NCBI GenBank assembly: GCA_965247075.1
Contig: CBDFGK010000003.1
Span: 2,108,001 to 2,172,000 of the forward strand
DNA length: 64,000 nucleotides
Direction: 5' to 3'
From: CBDFGK01 sp965247075
GTDB lineage: Bacteria > Pseudomonadota > Gammaproteobacteria > Pseudomonadales > Halieaceae
Part shown: one piece after another, positions 36,698 through 46,288 of the stretch
How positions within the stretch are numbered: position 1 is the first letter of the stretch
Layout: each line of letters starts with the position of its first letter
Notes under the pieces: generated by a model
What the model was told of the DNA's origin: nothing
What the model saw: the letters and a program-made list of their open reading frames with translations, nothing else
Database searches by the model: none
Made by a program: the position numbers and the translations under genes

Positions 36698-37342
36698 AAA
36701 GTATAAGAAGTATTAATGGGGTGTCGAGAGTAATTGGTCGTCCAGAAAATAGTCTCGGATCCTGAAATGGTGGAAGACGGCTCGCGCAGTGCCTGCGGTG
36801 AGTACCCGCATTGTTGATCCTGTAGATCTTTTTCGCTCACCCTGGAAACCTGGCACGAACAACTCTATACCATCGAATTCCTCAGTGGCGTCCCTGCTGA
36901 TTGAATGCAGTTGAGCTGGAATCCTTCCCAGCGAAAAGAGGCAATGTCTCAGGTGGTGCTCTGGTCGGTGGTGCCGGCAGCGCCACGGTGGGGATGTCCT
37001 GTTCCCTATCGCGAAGATGAGCGAGGATTCTATCAATGATTTCCTGGTCCTCAATACATGCGATGACTCTGACAGACTCACCGCAGCGGCCGCAAAAGAA
37101 TCCTGAACTGCCGAATCGTCATTACCCAACACCCCGGGCAACAGACGCGCCATGCCTTCGATCAGCACCATGGCCGCCAACTCGCCTCCTGACAACACAT
37201 AATCGCCGATGGAAATTTCCCGCTCGACCCGGCTTTCCACGATGCGCTCGTCAATACCTTCATAACGCCCGGCAAGCAATATCAATTCCGGCAAGGCAAC
37301 CAGTTCGGCCAGCAATGGCTGGTCGAGCCGCTCGCCCTGAGG
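36698..37342 (-). repeat. 645-bp direct repeat, copy 2, at the trmD locus
   Basis: Identical to 32703-33347. Here the trmD part is continuous with the rest of trmD (37343-37600), so this is the parent locus. The IS91-like tail replaces the trmD 3' end; the join is near 37085-37100 (TTTTGCGGCC), where trmD codons for SFAA meet IS91 codons for CGRCG. Confidence 0.9.
36900..37095 (-). mobile_element. IS91-family transposase 3' tail
   Basis: In the frame that reads CGESVRVIACIEDQEIIDRI, LAHLRDREQDIP and TLPLFAGKDSS up to the stop after FNQQGRH, this matches the C terminus of IS91-type Y2 transposases. Everything upstream (the catalytic HUH and Tyr part) is missing. The same tail is in the repeat at 32905-33100, and a diverged one lies near 60240-60335. 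Confidence 0.7.
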
Positions 37343-37600
37343 CGAAAGATACACCACCGCCCCGTGGTTTTCCTTCTTCGCCGCGTCAATCGCTCGCGCC
37401 AGCGGCACCGGATTCATCAACATTCCCGCGCCGCCACCGTAAGGCCGGTCATCCACCGTGCGCAGCCGGTCGGTGGTGAAATCCCGCGGATTCCACAATT
37501 GCAACTGCAACGCGCCCTGCTCCAGCGCCCGTGCAGAAATGCCGTTTTCCCGCACCGCATCAAACATCTGCGGAAATATTGTCAGAACCGCCAGATTCAC
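37085..37600 (-). pseudogene. trmD: tRNA (guanine-N1)-methyltransferase, 3'-truncated
   Basis: TrmD methylates G37 of several tRNAs and is normally essential. The N-terminal 172 residues are normal (FPQMFDAVRENGISARALEQ, VDDRPYGGGAGMLMNP, LLAGRYEGIDERI, SIGDYVLSGGELAAM, GNDDSAVQDSFAA). The AdoMet-binding knot is present, but the C-terminal domain (about 75 residues) is replaced by IS91-derived sequence in another frame, ending at 36713. GTG start at 37600, 45 bp after rimM. A functional copy should exist elsewhere. Confidence 0.88.
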
Positions 37601-37645
37601 CGTGTCCCCACTCCTGAATCACTTACTCGCTCAAATCGCTTGTCG

Positions 37646-38218
37646 TTAGCCGTCCGGCTCCGGGTGCCACTCCACCCGAATGCGACCGCCGACCAAATCC
37701 ACCTCAACAATTACCTCCGGCGACCACGGCAGCAATTGCTCGCCCGACTCGCTTCGTATCGCCAGCACATCATTGGCGCCGGTCTCGATTAGATGATCGA
37801 CCACCCCGAGTTCCACGCCGTCTTGATTCAGCACCGACAATCCGGCCAAATCGCTCCAGTAATATTCCCCTTCGGGCAACGGCGAAAGTTGCGCCGACTG
37901 AATGGCAACCCACTTTCCGACCAAGCCCTCGGCACCGTTGCGGTCATCGGTCCCGGCCAGTTTTGCCAGCAATTTTTGCGACTGCCAGCGGGCGGAAGTC
38001 ACCTCAACCGACTGCCATTCATCCGCATCGGGATGTTCCGCCAGCATCCATCGGTCGTATTCCAGAATCTGTTGCGGCGGGCGGGTATACGAATACACCT
38101 TGCACCAACCACCTACCCCATGTGCCCCGCTGATTTTTCCGACAATTACCGGCGCGATTAGCGGTAGCGGCTGATTGGTTATGCCGTCGGGATGATCGTC
38201 GGAATGTCGTTGCGTCAA
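37646..38218 (-). CDS. rimM: ribosome maturation factor
   Basis: 16S rRNA processing protein that assists 30S assembly and binds S19. Family marks: VGKISGAHGVGGWCKVYSY, the EYYWSDLAGLSVLNQDG PRC-barrel start, and GANDVLAIRSESGEQLLPW. About 190 aa with a TTG start at 38218 (LTQRHSDD); the exact start is uncertain because the frame stays open into rpsP. Appears intact, unlike its neighbours rpsP and trmD. Confidence 0.88.
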   Translation of the reverse strand: MTQRHSDDHPDGITNQPLPLIAPVIVGKISGAHGVGGWCKVYSYTRPPQQILEYDRWMLAEHPDADEWQSVEVTSARWQSQKLLAKLAGTDDRNGAEGLVGKWVAIQSAQLSPLPEGEYYWSDLAGLSVLNQDGVELGVVDHLIETGANDVLAIRSESGEQLLPWSPEVIVEVDLVGGRIRVEWHPEPDG

Positions 38219-38219
38219 A

Positions 38220-38509
38220 TCAAGCCGGATCCGGTTTTGAAGCCGGTTCCGGAACCGGCGCCGAAGTCTCCGCGACTTTGTTTGCCGGTTTGTATAAGTG
38301 CACCACCCGCTCGCTCGGTTGCGCGCCCAATCCAAGCCAGTAGTCAATTCGCTCGGAGTCGATGCGCAATTTCTCTTTCCGTCCGGAAGCGATGGGGTTG
38401 TAAAACCCGACCCGCTCAATGAATCGCCCGCGCAACGCTGGTCTGCCACCAGAATCGAATAAAGCGGTCGTTTCTTCGAACCGCCACGAGACAAACGAAT
38501 GGTTACCAT
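38220..38509 (-). pseudogene. rpsP: 30S ribosomal protein S16 with a frameshift
   Basis: ATG 38509 starts MVTIRLSRGGSKKRPLYSIL, the S16 N terminus. After DQRCA the frame is lost near 38430; the neighbouring frame carries GRFIERVGFYNPIASGRKEK and the rest to TGA at 38220-38222. Alignment with the family pattern (ARDGRFIERVG) suggests a loss of about 7 bp (RD codons plus one base). The C-terminal tail is rich in Pro, Glu and Ala (VPEPASKPDPA). S16 is essential, so either another copy exists or this is an error in the sequence. Confidence 0.85.
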
Positions 38510-38704
38510 TGCCGATTTTTACTCCACTGAGAGTGCTGCTGAAGAATTGGGGCGCGATTTTAGCACAAAAAGCCGCCACCCAAACAAAATGACAACCGCT
38601 TTTGCTTGCCTTTTCGTCGCCATGCTTCGTTGCGCTTGCCTTGTAAAGGTGATTATGTAACCCTACTGTCAACACATAACTCACAAAACCCGAAAGCAAA
38701 CCCA

Positions 38705-39682
38705 ATGTTGAAAAAAATATTGCACGCCCTGTCCGCCGTGGTGTTACTCACCACGCTAATGCCAACTCTCGCGCTGGCGCAAAAATGGGATATGCCAATG
38801 GCGTATTCCGACAGCAACTTCCACACGCAAAACGGCAAAACCTTTGCCGAGGCGGTGCGGATTGCGACCGGCGGCAAACTGGAAATCATCGTGCATGGTG
38901 GCGGCTCTCTTTTCAAAGGCTCCGAAATTAAGCGCGCCGTGCAAACCAATCAGGTGCCGATTGGCGAGCGTTTGTTGTCGGCGCATCAAAACGAAAACAT
39001 CTTGTTTGGTTACGACTCGGTGCCGTTCCTCGCTACCTCTTACGACCAGTCGGAAAAACTTTGGCAAGCGGCGCGTCCAAAAATTGAAGAAATTTTACAG
39101 AAGCAGGATTTGGTGTTGCTCTACTCCGTGCCGTGGCCGCCCCAGGGTTTTTATTTCAATCAGGTGGTCGATTCCACCGCCGACACCAAGGGGCTCAAGT
39201 TTCGTTCCTACAACAACTCCACGGCCCGCCTCGCCGAGTTGATGGGTATGCAATCGGTGCAAATTGAGGCGGCGGAATTGTCGCAAGCACTCGCCACCGG
39301 CGTGGTCGAAACTTTCGTGTCATCCCCCACCACCGGCTACGACCGCAAGGTGTGGGAAAGTTTGAGTCACTACTACGAGGTCAATTCATGGATGCCGCGC
39401 AACACCGTGTTCGCCAACAAGCAAGCGTGGGATGACCTCGACCCGCAGACCCGCAACATCGTCAAGGGCATAGCGATGATGGCGCAAGCCGCCGGCACCG
39501 CGCGCTCCCAGCAGTTGGCCGACTGGTATGTCACGCAATTGAAAGCAAACGGTATGACCGTGCAACCCGCTGGTGCGCAACTGATTGGTGAACTCAAATC
39601 CATTGGCGCGCAGATGACCGACGAGTGGCTGCAAAAAGCCGGCACGGATGGCCGCACGATTGTTGATGGGTTTATGGAGTGA
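38705..39682 (+). CDS. dctP: TRAP transporter substrate-binding protein (second system)
   Basis: 326 aa from ATG 38705. Clear signal peptide (MLKKILHALSAVVLLTTLMP ... ALAQ), then a DctP core (HTQNGKTFAEAVRIATGGKL, GFYFNQVV, GLKFRSYNN with the conserved Arg). Only distantly similar to the DctP at 10174; substrate unknown. Divergent from rpsP; the 195 bp between holds the promoters. The open frame before ATG 38705 is not part of the gene. Confidence 0.9.
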   Translation: MLKKILHALSAVVLLTTLMPTLALAQKWDMPMAYSDSNFHTQNGKTFAEAVRIATGGKLEIIVHGGGSLFKGSEIKRAVQTNQVPIGERLLSAHQNENILFGYDSVPFLATSYDQSEKLWQAARPKIEEILQKQDLVLLYSVPWPPQGFYFNQVVDSTADTKGLKFRSYNNSTARLAELMGMQSVQIEAAELSQALATGVVETFVSSPTTGYDRKVWESLSHYYEVNSWMPRNTVFANKQAWDDLDPQTRNIVKGIAMMAQAAGTARSQQLADWYVTQLKANGMTVQPAGAQLIGELKSIGAQMTDEWLQKAGTDGRTIVDGFME

Positions 39683-39761
39683 TTATTATTCCCGCCTCAT
39701 TGCGCTTGTATTTTCGTCGCCATGCTGTGTTGCCTGACAACGAAAATGCGGTGCGCAATCA

Positions 39762-40289
39762 ATGAAAAACTACCCATCTCGCATTTACCACCTCTGCGGC
39801 GCGCTCGCCGGCGTTAGTCTATGCGCATTGCTCGTGGTCATCGTCGTGCAAATGGTAGCGCGCTGGACCGGCTTCACCTTTCCCGGTTCCACCAACTACG
39901 CCGGCTATCTGATGGCGGCGGCATCGTTCTTCGCGCTCGGCTACGCCTTCGCTCACGGCAGCCACATTCGCGTCAATTTGCTGTTATCCAAACTGGGCCG
40001 CTTTCGCCGCATCGGTGAAATCTGGTGCCTCGCCGTCAGCAGCGGGCTGGCAATTTACTTCGCGTGGTTCGCCATTAAAGCCAATTATCTTTCGTGGCGA
40101 ATCAACGACATCTCCCAGGGTCAGGACGCTACGCCATTATGGATTCCGCAACTGGCAATGTCGGTTGGCACCGTGGTTTTTGCCATCGCACTCATCGACC
40201 ATCTGTTGCGCGCACTGCACACCAGCAATGAAATATGGCGCACATCGTTTGATGATTCACATACGCCGCACGACAACTCACGTACATAA
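39762..40289 (+). CDS. dctQ: TRAP transporter small membrane subunit (second system)
   Basis: 175 aa with four membrane helices (ALAGVSLCALLVVIVVQMVA; YLMAAASFFALGYAFAHGSH). It has RVNLL after the second helix, as in DctQ proteins. Lies 79 bp after dctP and 11 bp before dctM. Confidence 0.88.
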   Translation: MKNYPSRIYHLCGALAGVSLCALLVVIVVQMVARWTGFTFPGSTNYAGYLMAAASFFALGYAFAHGSHIRVNLLLSKLGRFRRIGEIWCLAVSSGLAIYFAWFAIKANYLSWRINDISQGQDATPLWIPQLAMSVGTVVFAIALIDHLLRALHTSNEIWRTSFDDSHTPHDNSRT

Positions 40290-40300
40290 CAATCGATTTC

Positions 40301-41611
40301 ATGGAACACCTCGCCCTAACCGGAATTTTTTTATTCACATTGTTTCTGCTGCTCGGCACCGGCATTTGGGTCGGGCTGGCATTGCTCGGCGTCGCGCTGG
40401 TTGGCATGGATTTATTCACCGCACGACCAGCCGGCGATGCCATGATCACAACCATCTGGACTTTGTCATCCAGTTGGTCGTTAACCGCGCTGCCGTTGTT
40501 TATCTGGATGGGCGAGATTCTCTACCGCACCCGCCTCAGCCAGGATATGTTCCGCGGGCTCGCGCCGTGGATGGACGGGCTACCCGGTCGCCTGTTGCAC
40601 ACCAACATTGTCGGTTGCACAATCTTCGCTGCGGTCTCCGGCTCATCGGCGGCAACGCTGACCACCGTCGGCAAAATGTCGATCCCCGAATTACGCAAAC
40701 GCGGCTATCCCGAATTTATGATTATCGGCACCCTCGCCGGCGCCGCGACTCTCGGCTTGATGATCCCGCCCTCGCTCACGCTGATCGTATACGGCGTAAG
40801 CGTCAACGAATCCATCAGCAAATTATTTCTCGCCGGCATCGTGCCTGGGCTGCTGTTGGCTGCGCTTTTCATGGGCTATGTCGCGCTATGGTCGGTGGTG
40901 CGCCGCGACCAGGTGCCACCGCGTGAACCGCGCAAGCCATTGCGAATAATGTTCGCCGAGTCGCGCCTGTTGTTGCCGCTGATATTGCTGGTGGTTAGCG
41001 TCATCGGTTCAATGTATGCCGGCATCGCCACCGCCACCGAAGCCGCCGCGTTCGGTGTCATCGGCTCGTTGTTACTGGCGGCGAGTCAAGGCTCGCTCAC
41101 CATCGCCACCTTCAGCGACTCGCTCATGGGCGCGGTGCGCACTTCGGCAATGATCTCGTTGATATTAATGGGCGCGGCATTTTTATCGCTCAGCATGGGC
41201 TTCACCGGATTGCCGCGCGCGCTTGCCGAATGGATCGCCGCGTTGGGCTTATCGCAAGTCGGTTTGTTGTTCGCGTTGATGGGCTTCTATATCATCATCG
41301 GTTGTTTCCTTGACGGCATCTCGGCCGTGGTGCTGACCATGGCGGTGGTTGAACCGATGGTTCGTCAAGCCGGAATCGACATCATCTGGTTCGGCATTTT
41401 CATCGTGGTGGTGGTGGAGATGGCGCAAATCACGCCGCCCATCGGCTTCAACCTGTTCGTCATGCAAGGCATCGCTAAACAGGAAATCGGTTATGTGGCG
41501 CGCACCGCCTTGCCGATGTTTTTGTTGATGGTGGTCATGGTCGGCATCCTGATCGCTTTTCCGGAAATCGCCACTTGGTTGCCGGACAGCGCGCGCCATG
41601 CGCCGCGTTAG
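40301..41611 (+). CDS. dctM: TRAP transporter large membrane subunit (second system)
   Basis: 436 aa, about 12 membrane helices; DctM marks FAAVSGSSAATLTTVGKMSI and GLMIPPSLTLIVYGV. The stop is at 41609-41611, and the ISL3-b duplication starts two bases later, so the insertion removed any downstream terminator but left the gene whole. Confidence 0.92.
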   Translation: MEHLALTGIFLFTLFLLLGTGIWVGLALLGVALVGMDLFTARPAGDAMITTIWTLSSSWSLTALPLFIWMGEILYRTRLSQDMFRGLAPWMDGLPGRLLHTNIVGCTIFAAVSGSSAATLTTVGKMSIPELRKRGYPEFMIIGTLAGAATLGLMIPPSLTLIVYGVSVNESISKLFLAGIVPGLLLAALFMGYVALWSVVRRDQVPPREPRKPLRIMFAESRLLLPLILLVVSVIGSMYAGIATATEAAAFGVIGSLLLAASQGSLTIATFSDSLMGAVRTSAMISLILMGAAFLSLSMGFTGLPRALAEWIAALGLSQVGLLFALMGFYIIIGCFLDGISAVVLTMAVVEPMVRQAGIDIIWFGIFIVVVVEMAQITPPIGFNLFVMQGIAKQEIGYVARTALPMFLLMVVMVGILIAFPEIATWLPDSARHAPR

Positions 41612-41621
41612 CAATAAAACC

Positions 41622-43301
41622 GGCTATATCCGGATCTCCCAACCAATGAAATACGATCCTGATGCTGTTTTATAGAGATTAGGACCTTACTCACAGTGTA
41701 CGTAAATCGCTGGGAATATGCGCAGGAATATTGAGGTCGCCAACGGTCAGGTAAATCATGTCGGCGAAGTTGTGCAGGTTACGATATCCAGACGCTCGGT
41801 TCTTGACGATTTTGACAATGCGGTTCAGGCCTTCACCGACGGCATTGGTCAGGTTTCTATCGGTGAACGCGACGATGTTATCAAAGTGATTTCGCACCGT
41901 GGTGACAAATTGGCGCAACGAGGGGATACGGCTACGCAGGGCGGTGGTCATCCAGCGTTTCAGGAACTTCTCAGCTGAGCCACGATAACGGTAATTCCAG
42001 ATGTGTTCGAACTCGTCCTTGAGCACCCAGGCTCGGTGGATACGCCGATTGGAGTTGCGCAAGCTATTGAGGAATCGAGACTGTCTCTTGGTGCGATGGC
42101 TCGAGTGCATGCTGAGCAGCCATCGCAGGCCCTTGATCGCCTTGCGCCCCCCGGTATCGAGGGCACGCCACTCGTCCTTGCGCACCTCATCCACAGCCTG
42201 GTTCAGCGCCTTGACGACATGGAAGCGGTCGATGATGAGCGTGGCGTTGGGGCAGTGATGTTCAATGGCCCCGGTATAGGCGCGACTCATGTCACAACTG
42301 GCCCACAGGATGCGTGCTTTCTGCCCCTTGCTCAGGTGTTCGTTGAAGAAGCGGTCAATGGTCTCGCGGCCTTTTCCCAGGCCCACCCACAAGATACGAG
42401 AGCGGTCCAGATCATAGACGAGTGTGGCGAATTTGCGGCCCTTCAAGAAGGAAATCTCGTCGACGCCGAGAGTGACCAGGCCACGGATTTTATGGCCGTG
42501 GCGCACCCGCGTGATGATCCGGTGCAGCAGGTCGGACAGGGTGGAGGAAGGCATCACCAGAATCTCGGCGGCGGCCTTCTGGGTCATGATCTGGCACAGG
42601 GAGCAGATCCGCCACTCCAGTCGGTAGGTGATACGTGAATAGGCTGGCGCCCAGGGGATCGTCTCCTGCACCCGCCCGTGCGTTGGGCAGCAGATCTCCT
42701 TTGGGGCATACCAGAGCAAGACCTTCATCCCCATGAGTGTGAGATCCTCCCACCGGCGCAGCTCGGTCGTATGACGCACAATCCGGCAGCGCCGTTCACA
42801 TTCGGGGCAGCGGCAGCCATTCTTGTAGGGCTTGACCGCCAGATGCAGTTCCTTGTTGCGGTTTTTGAACCAGAACTGGGTGATTTTCATACCTTTGAGG
42901 CGTAATATCTTATACAGCAACTTCAGGTTGCTCACGGGCTTCTCCTTTTTGTTGACGGTAATCTACAGAGGGGATGAAGCCCGTGTTTACGTGTGAATTC
43001 AAGTCATTGCATCAACATGAAATGATGGGGAAGTTCGGGTCCTCGGGGATAACTGTGGGTAAAAGAACCCCGACATCTGTCAGCCGGACTCCGTGTGGAC
43101 AGGCCGTGGATTTCACCCCGCCATCCCTGGCGAGGTGATCATGTGGATAACCCGTGGAATGTTCGTGCCTCACATACCACCGGTTACCCACACTAACCCA
43201 CCGCCTGCCCACACTACGCCGGGGAAAGTCCAGGGGTATTCGGATAGTTTTTCAATAACAGAATTTTTTCAAAAAACTCGTTGGGAAACCCGGATAGACC
43301 C
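41622..43301 (-). mobile_element. ISL3-family element b, copy 1
   Basis: 1680 bp, ends GGCTATATCCGG and GGGTCTATCCGG (inverted), 8-bp TSD ATAAAACC (41614-41621 and 43302-43309). It has an unusually long noncoding leader (about 366 bp) before its transposase. Copy 2 is at 50374-52053. Confidence 0.94.
41691..42935 (-). CDS. ISL3-b transposase, copy 1 (414 aa)
   Basis: N-terminal zinc motif (CRCPECERRCRIVRH), then D in GVDEISFLKGRKF, D in ASCDMSRAYTGAI and E in NAVGEGLNRIVK. Differs from copy 2 at two residues that I can see (RNHFDN for RNYFDN, GDLNIP for GDLDIP). Confidence 0.93.
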   Translation of the reverse strand: MSNLKLLYKILRLKGMKITQFWFKNRNKELHLAVKPYKNGCRCPECERRCRIVRHTTELRRWEDLTLMGMKVLLWYAPKEICCPTHGRVQETIPWAPAYSRITYRLEWRICSLCQIMTQKAAAEILVMPSSTLSDLLHRIITRVRHGHKIRGLVTLGVDEISFLKGRKFATLVYDLDRSRILWVGLGKGRETIDRFFNEHLSKGQKARILWASCDMSRAYTGAIEHHCPNATLIIDRFHVVKALNQAVDEVRKDEWRALDTGGRKAIKGLRWLLSMHSSHRTKRQSRFLNSLRNSNRRIHRAWVLKDEFEHIWNYRYRGSAEKFLKRWMTTALRSRIPSLRQFVTTVRNHFDNIVAFTDRNLTNAVGEGLNRIVKIVKNRASGYRNLHNFADMIYLTVGDLNIPAHIPSDLRTL

Positions 43302-43333
43302 ATAAAACCGCAAGCAAAAATGAATAAACACAT

Positions 43334-43860
43334 CTACTCGGTAAAAAACCTGGTCGGCGAAATCCGCTCGTTCAACCTTTGTGCAAACGGCTGAGGTGCC
43401 AGTTGGGGCACCACTTTCCCCGCTACCGCGTCGGCGATTTCGGACTGGCTAGTAAACACATTGTGCAACTGCCGGTCAAAGACCTCGCTCCAGACCTGTA
43501 GTCCCCCCCTGATCCAGCAACTGTGCCGGGATGCGCAGTTGCTCGCCCACCTTGCGGACACTGCCTTGCAAGAGATACTGGACGCCCAGCAGGTCGTTGA
43601 TTCTCGAGACGTCATAGCCACGGTTTTTAAAGGCAAGGGAGGAGGTGCGTCCGATAACATTCAGTGCCGAAAAGCCCGACAGCCGATGGAGAATTTCTGC
43701 GGAGATTCCATCACAGAAATATTCGTTATCGGGGTCGTCGCTCATATTGGTGAACGGCAACACAGCGATCAGGTTTTCCAGCCGACTGGACTGCGCGAGT
43801 ATTTGCTCCGGTAGCGCTCCCTCCCGAACGGCATCCGCGCAGTAGTAAATAAATGCCGCG
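43334..43860 (-). pseudogene. TolB/FlgO-like domain protein fragment (CadC/adenylate-cyclase-associated type)
   Basis: Reads AVLPFTNMSDDPDNEYFCDG, ILHRLSGFSALNVIGRTSS and QYLLQGSVRKVGEQLRIPAQ, the FlgO-like domain found in TPR-containing signalling proteins. At a run of seven G (near 43503) the frame shifts; the other frame carries VWSEVFDRQLHNVFTSQSEI and continues to 43334. The N-terminal DNA-binding or cyclase part and the C-terminal TPR part are absent. No start codon is clear at the right-hand end. Confidence 0.8.
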
Positions 43861-43882
43861 GCATTACCGATTTCCGGCCGCG

Positions 43883-44776
43883 TTACTCTGCCGGAGGATT
43901 CAGTTCCTCAGCCAGGATCTTCTCGCTTTCGGGGCGGGTGAACGGTGTGTCAAAGAACTTCTCCAGCAGGGCGTTGAAACTGTCGGGATCGTTGGCCGGT
44001 GCCCAGTGGGTCTCGCCGGGCAATATAGCCAGGTGTGCTTTACCGAGATTTTCAAAAATTTCCAGCGTGTGTTGGCTGCGGATGATGTCCTTGTCGCTGG
44101 CCATTACCAGCACCGGGGCATTGATACTGTGCAAGCTTTGCGTCGGGATATCCGGCTGGGTCATCAGTAAATCGAGCAGTTGGCGGGTCAACAGCCAGTT
44201 GTCTGTCGTATCGTTCTTCTCGATCATCTCGTCAACGGTCTGGCTGAAAGGTGCCAGCAGTGCCGCTGTCCAGGGGTTGACGGCGGTCTGGTCGGGACGA
44301 AGATTCGCGCCCATGATCGCTATTTTGTTGACCAGTTCCGGATGGTGAATTGCCAGCATCAAACTGATTATTCCACCATCGCTCCAGCCAAAAATATTGA
44401 CATTCTCGAGCTTGAGATGCTCCAGCAGGGCGCGATAGTCATCCGTCATCTGAACATAAGTCAGTTGACCCGTCCCCAGGTCAGATTTTCCGTGACCGCG
44501 GCTGTCGGCAACGATCACCCGGTTGCGCCTGGCAAAGTGGGCAATCTGGAATTCCATCCCGGAGATACTCAGCCCGTTGCCGTGAATCAACAGCACCGGC
44601 TCACCGCTGCCGTAGGTCTCCACGTACATCGAGATGCCGTTCACTTCGACAAACTGGCCAGCCTCCGGGTTGTTACCGTAGGGGACTTCGCCCGGAACGT
44701 CCGCCGAGTGTTGTGCGCACAGCGGCACCGACAACAGCAAAAGCGAACAGAAAAGGAAGTGTCTCGTGCTTATCAT
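43883..44776 (-). CDS. alpha/beta hydrolase, exported
   Basis: From ATG 44776 (MISTRHFLFCSLLLLSVPLC) there is a typical signal peptide; the frame is open further upstream. Nucleophile Ser in FGWSDGGIIS, oxyanion region LLIHGNGLS, Asp in VLVMASDKDIIRS and His in LPGETHWAPAND give the full catalytic triad. About 297 aa. Substrate unknown; similar to esterase/lactonase-type hydrolases. Divergent from the PQQ-dehydrogenase remnant. Confidence 0.88.
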   Translation of the reverse strand: MISTRHFLFCSLLLLSVPLCAQHSADVPGEVPYGNNPEAGQFVEVNGISMYVETYGSGEPVLLIHGNGLSISGMEFQIAHFARRNRVIVADSRGHGKSDLGTGQLTYVQMTDDYRALLEHLKLENVNIFGWSDGGIISLMLAIHHPELVNKIAIMGANLRPDQTAVNPWTAALLAPFSQTVDEMIEKNDTTDNWLLTRQLLDLLMTQPDIPTQSLHSINAPVLVMASDKDIIRSQHTLEIFENLGKAHLAILPGETHWAPANDPDSFNALLEKFFDTPFTRPESEKILAEELNPPAE

Positions 44777-44934
44777 GTGGTGGCTCCTGTTGGGCAGCTC
44801 GGCGCAAAGCGTGTTTTTCAAGCTCTGGGATCATGACACAGATGCAAGTAACATAGCGACCCGGTGCCTTTGTGCACTATATTTAGCAGATTCGATCGGC
44901 GTGTTGCCGATTTCTGCTTTCGGGACACTTGGAT

Positions 44935-46163
44935 ATGACCAGTACCGCGCCGTTTGTTATATCGTGTTTCATCCTGTTGTTACTGGGAGGCTGTGCCGAG
45001 AAGGCCCCACCCTCGCCGACGGCTATCTCGTGGCGCTGGATGCCGCCACCGGCCCCTTCGAACACGAGGAACTCGCCCTGGCTGCACCGACCTGGGATCC
45101 GGGGAGTAACTGGAAAGGCGTGGGGGGCACGGTCTGGGATTCAATGGCCTACGACCCGGAGTTGAATCTGCTCTACGTGGGAACCGGAAACGGCTCTCCC
45201 TGGTCACAATATGTTCGCAGCCCTTCCGGCGGCGATAACCTGTACCTGTCCTCCATACTGGCACTGGACCCGGACACCGGGCGTATGGTGTGGCACTACC
45301 AGAGTACTCCCGGCGATACCTGGGATTTCACTGCCACCCAGCACATGATACTTGCCGATCTTAAGATCGATGGAAAGCAGCGCAAGGTGCTAATGCAGGC
45401 GCCGAAGAACGGTTTCTTCTACGTACTGGACCGCGCCACCGGGGAGGTCATTTCTGCCGAAAAATATGTGTTCGCCAATTGGGCCAGTCATGTGGACCTG
45501 GAGACTGGCCGTCCCGTGCCATCAGAACTGGGAGATTACAGTAAGCAGGAGCGTTATGTTTTCCCCTCCGCGGCGGGCGGGCACAACTGGCAACCCATGT
45601 CCTACAACCCGGGCACCGGGCTGGTTTACATCCCGGCCCGGGATATCGGCTGGATTCACAATGAAACGGGCGACCGATGGTTTACCTGGGGTGCCGACAA
45701 TATTGACGAACTTTCCGCCGGTCAGAACATACCGAGCGACGCCGATTACCTGAAGGCCTGGAACCCGGTCAAGCAGGAACTCGTGTGGCAAATGCAATTT
45801 GCCAACATCTGGAACGGCGGCAGCTTGTCGACCGCCAGTGGCCTGGTGTTCCACGGCACAGCGACGGGTCATTTTTACACATTGGATGGAGCCACCGGCG
45901 AAATCCTGCTCTACGTAATCAACTGCGGTGGCTGCCACGGAATGTACGGAAGCACGCCCATGCTCCCCGACCTGCGCCGCCTGAGCCTGGAGAAGCATGC
46001 CCTGTTCAGGGAAATCGTTCTCGATGGTTTGTTGGAGCCTCAGGGAATGTCCAGTTTTGCCGGCGACCTGACCCCAGCCGAGGTGGATGCGGTTCAAGCT
46101 TACGTCGTGAACTTGAGCCGGGAGGCTATCACCCGGCAAAATCACCCGGGAAATTCGCCTTGA
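44935..46163 (+). pseudogene. PQQ-dependent alcohol dehydrogenase with two deletions
   Basis: Begins with a lipoprotein signal (MTSTAPFVISCFILLLLGGC) at ATG 44935, then breaks frame near 45010 and continues as a quinoprotein body (DGYLVALDAATGPFEHEEL, YVGTGNGSPWSQYVRSP, ALDPDTGRMVWHYQSTPGDT, AGGHNWQPMSYNPGTGLVYI). A second deletion joins the propeller (YTLDGATGEILLY) straight to a cytochrome c domain (INCGGCHGMYGSTP, where the usual CxxCH reads CGGCH). Most of the first third of the propeller is missing. It would be periplasmic if active; it is not. Confidence 0.85.
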
Positions 46164-46288
46164 TCTGGTGGAAACCGCGCTATGACCGGGCCAACTGATG
46201 GTAATTCTTGGTATTTATTTTTGCCCCGGTAGAGGGCATCATCGGCAGATTGGCAATCTGCGAAGTACAAAAAGAGAGTGAAACAATT

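Noticed and set aside
38608..39725. Short repeat TTTTCGTCGCCATGCT near 38610 and 39711
   Set aside because: Only about 16 bp, two copies in intergenic DNA of the TRAP operon; could be a minor repeat, but nothing supports a function.
41612..41621. ISL3-b as a disruption of the second dctM
   Set aside because: The insertion begins two bases after the stop codon, so the reading frame is complete.
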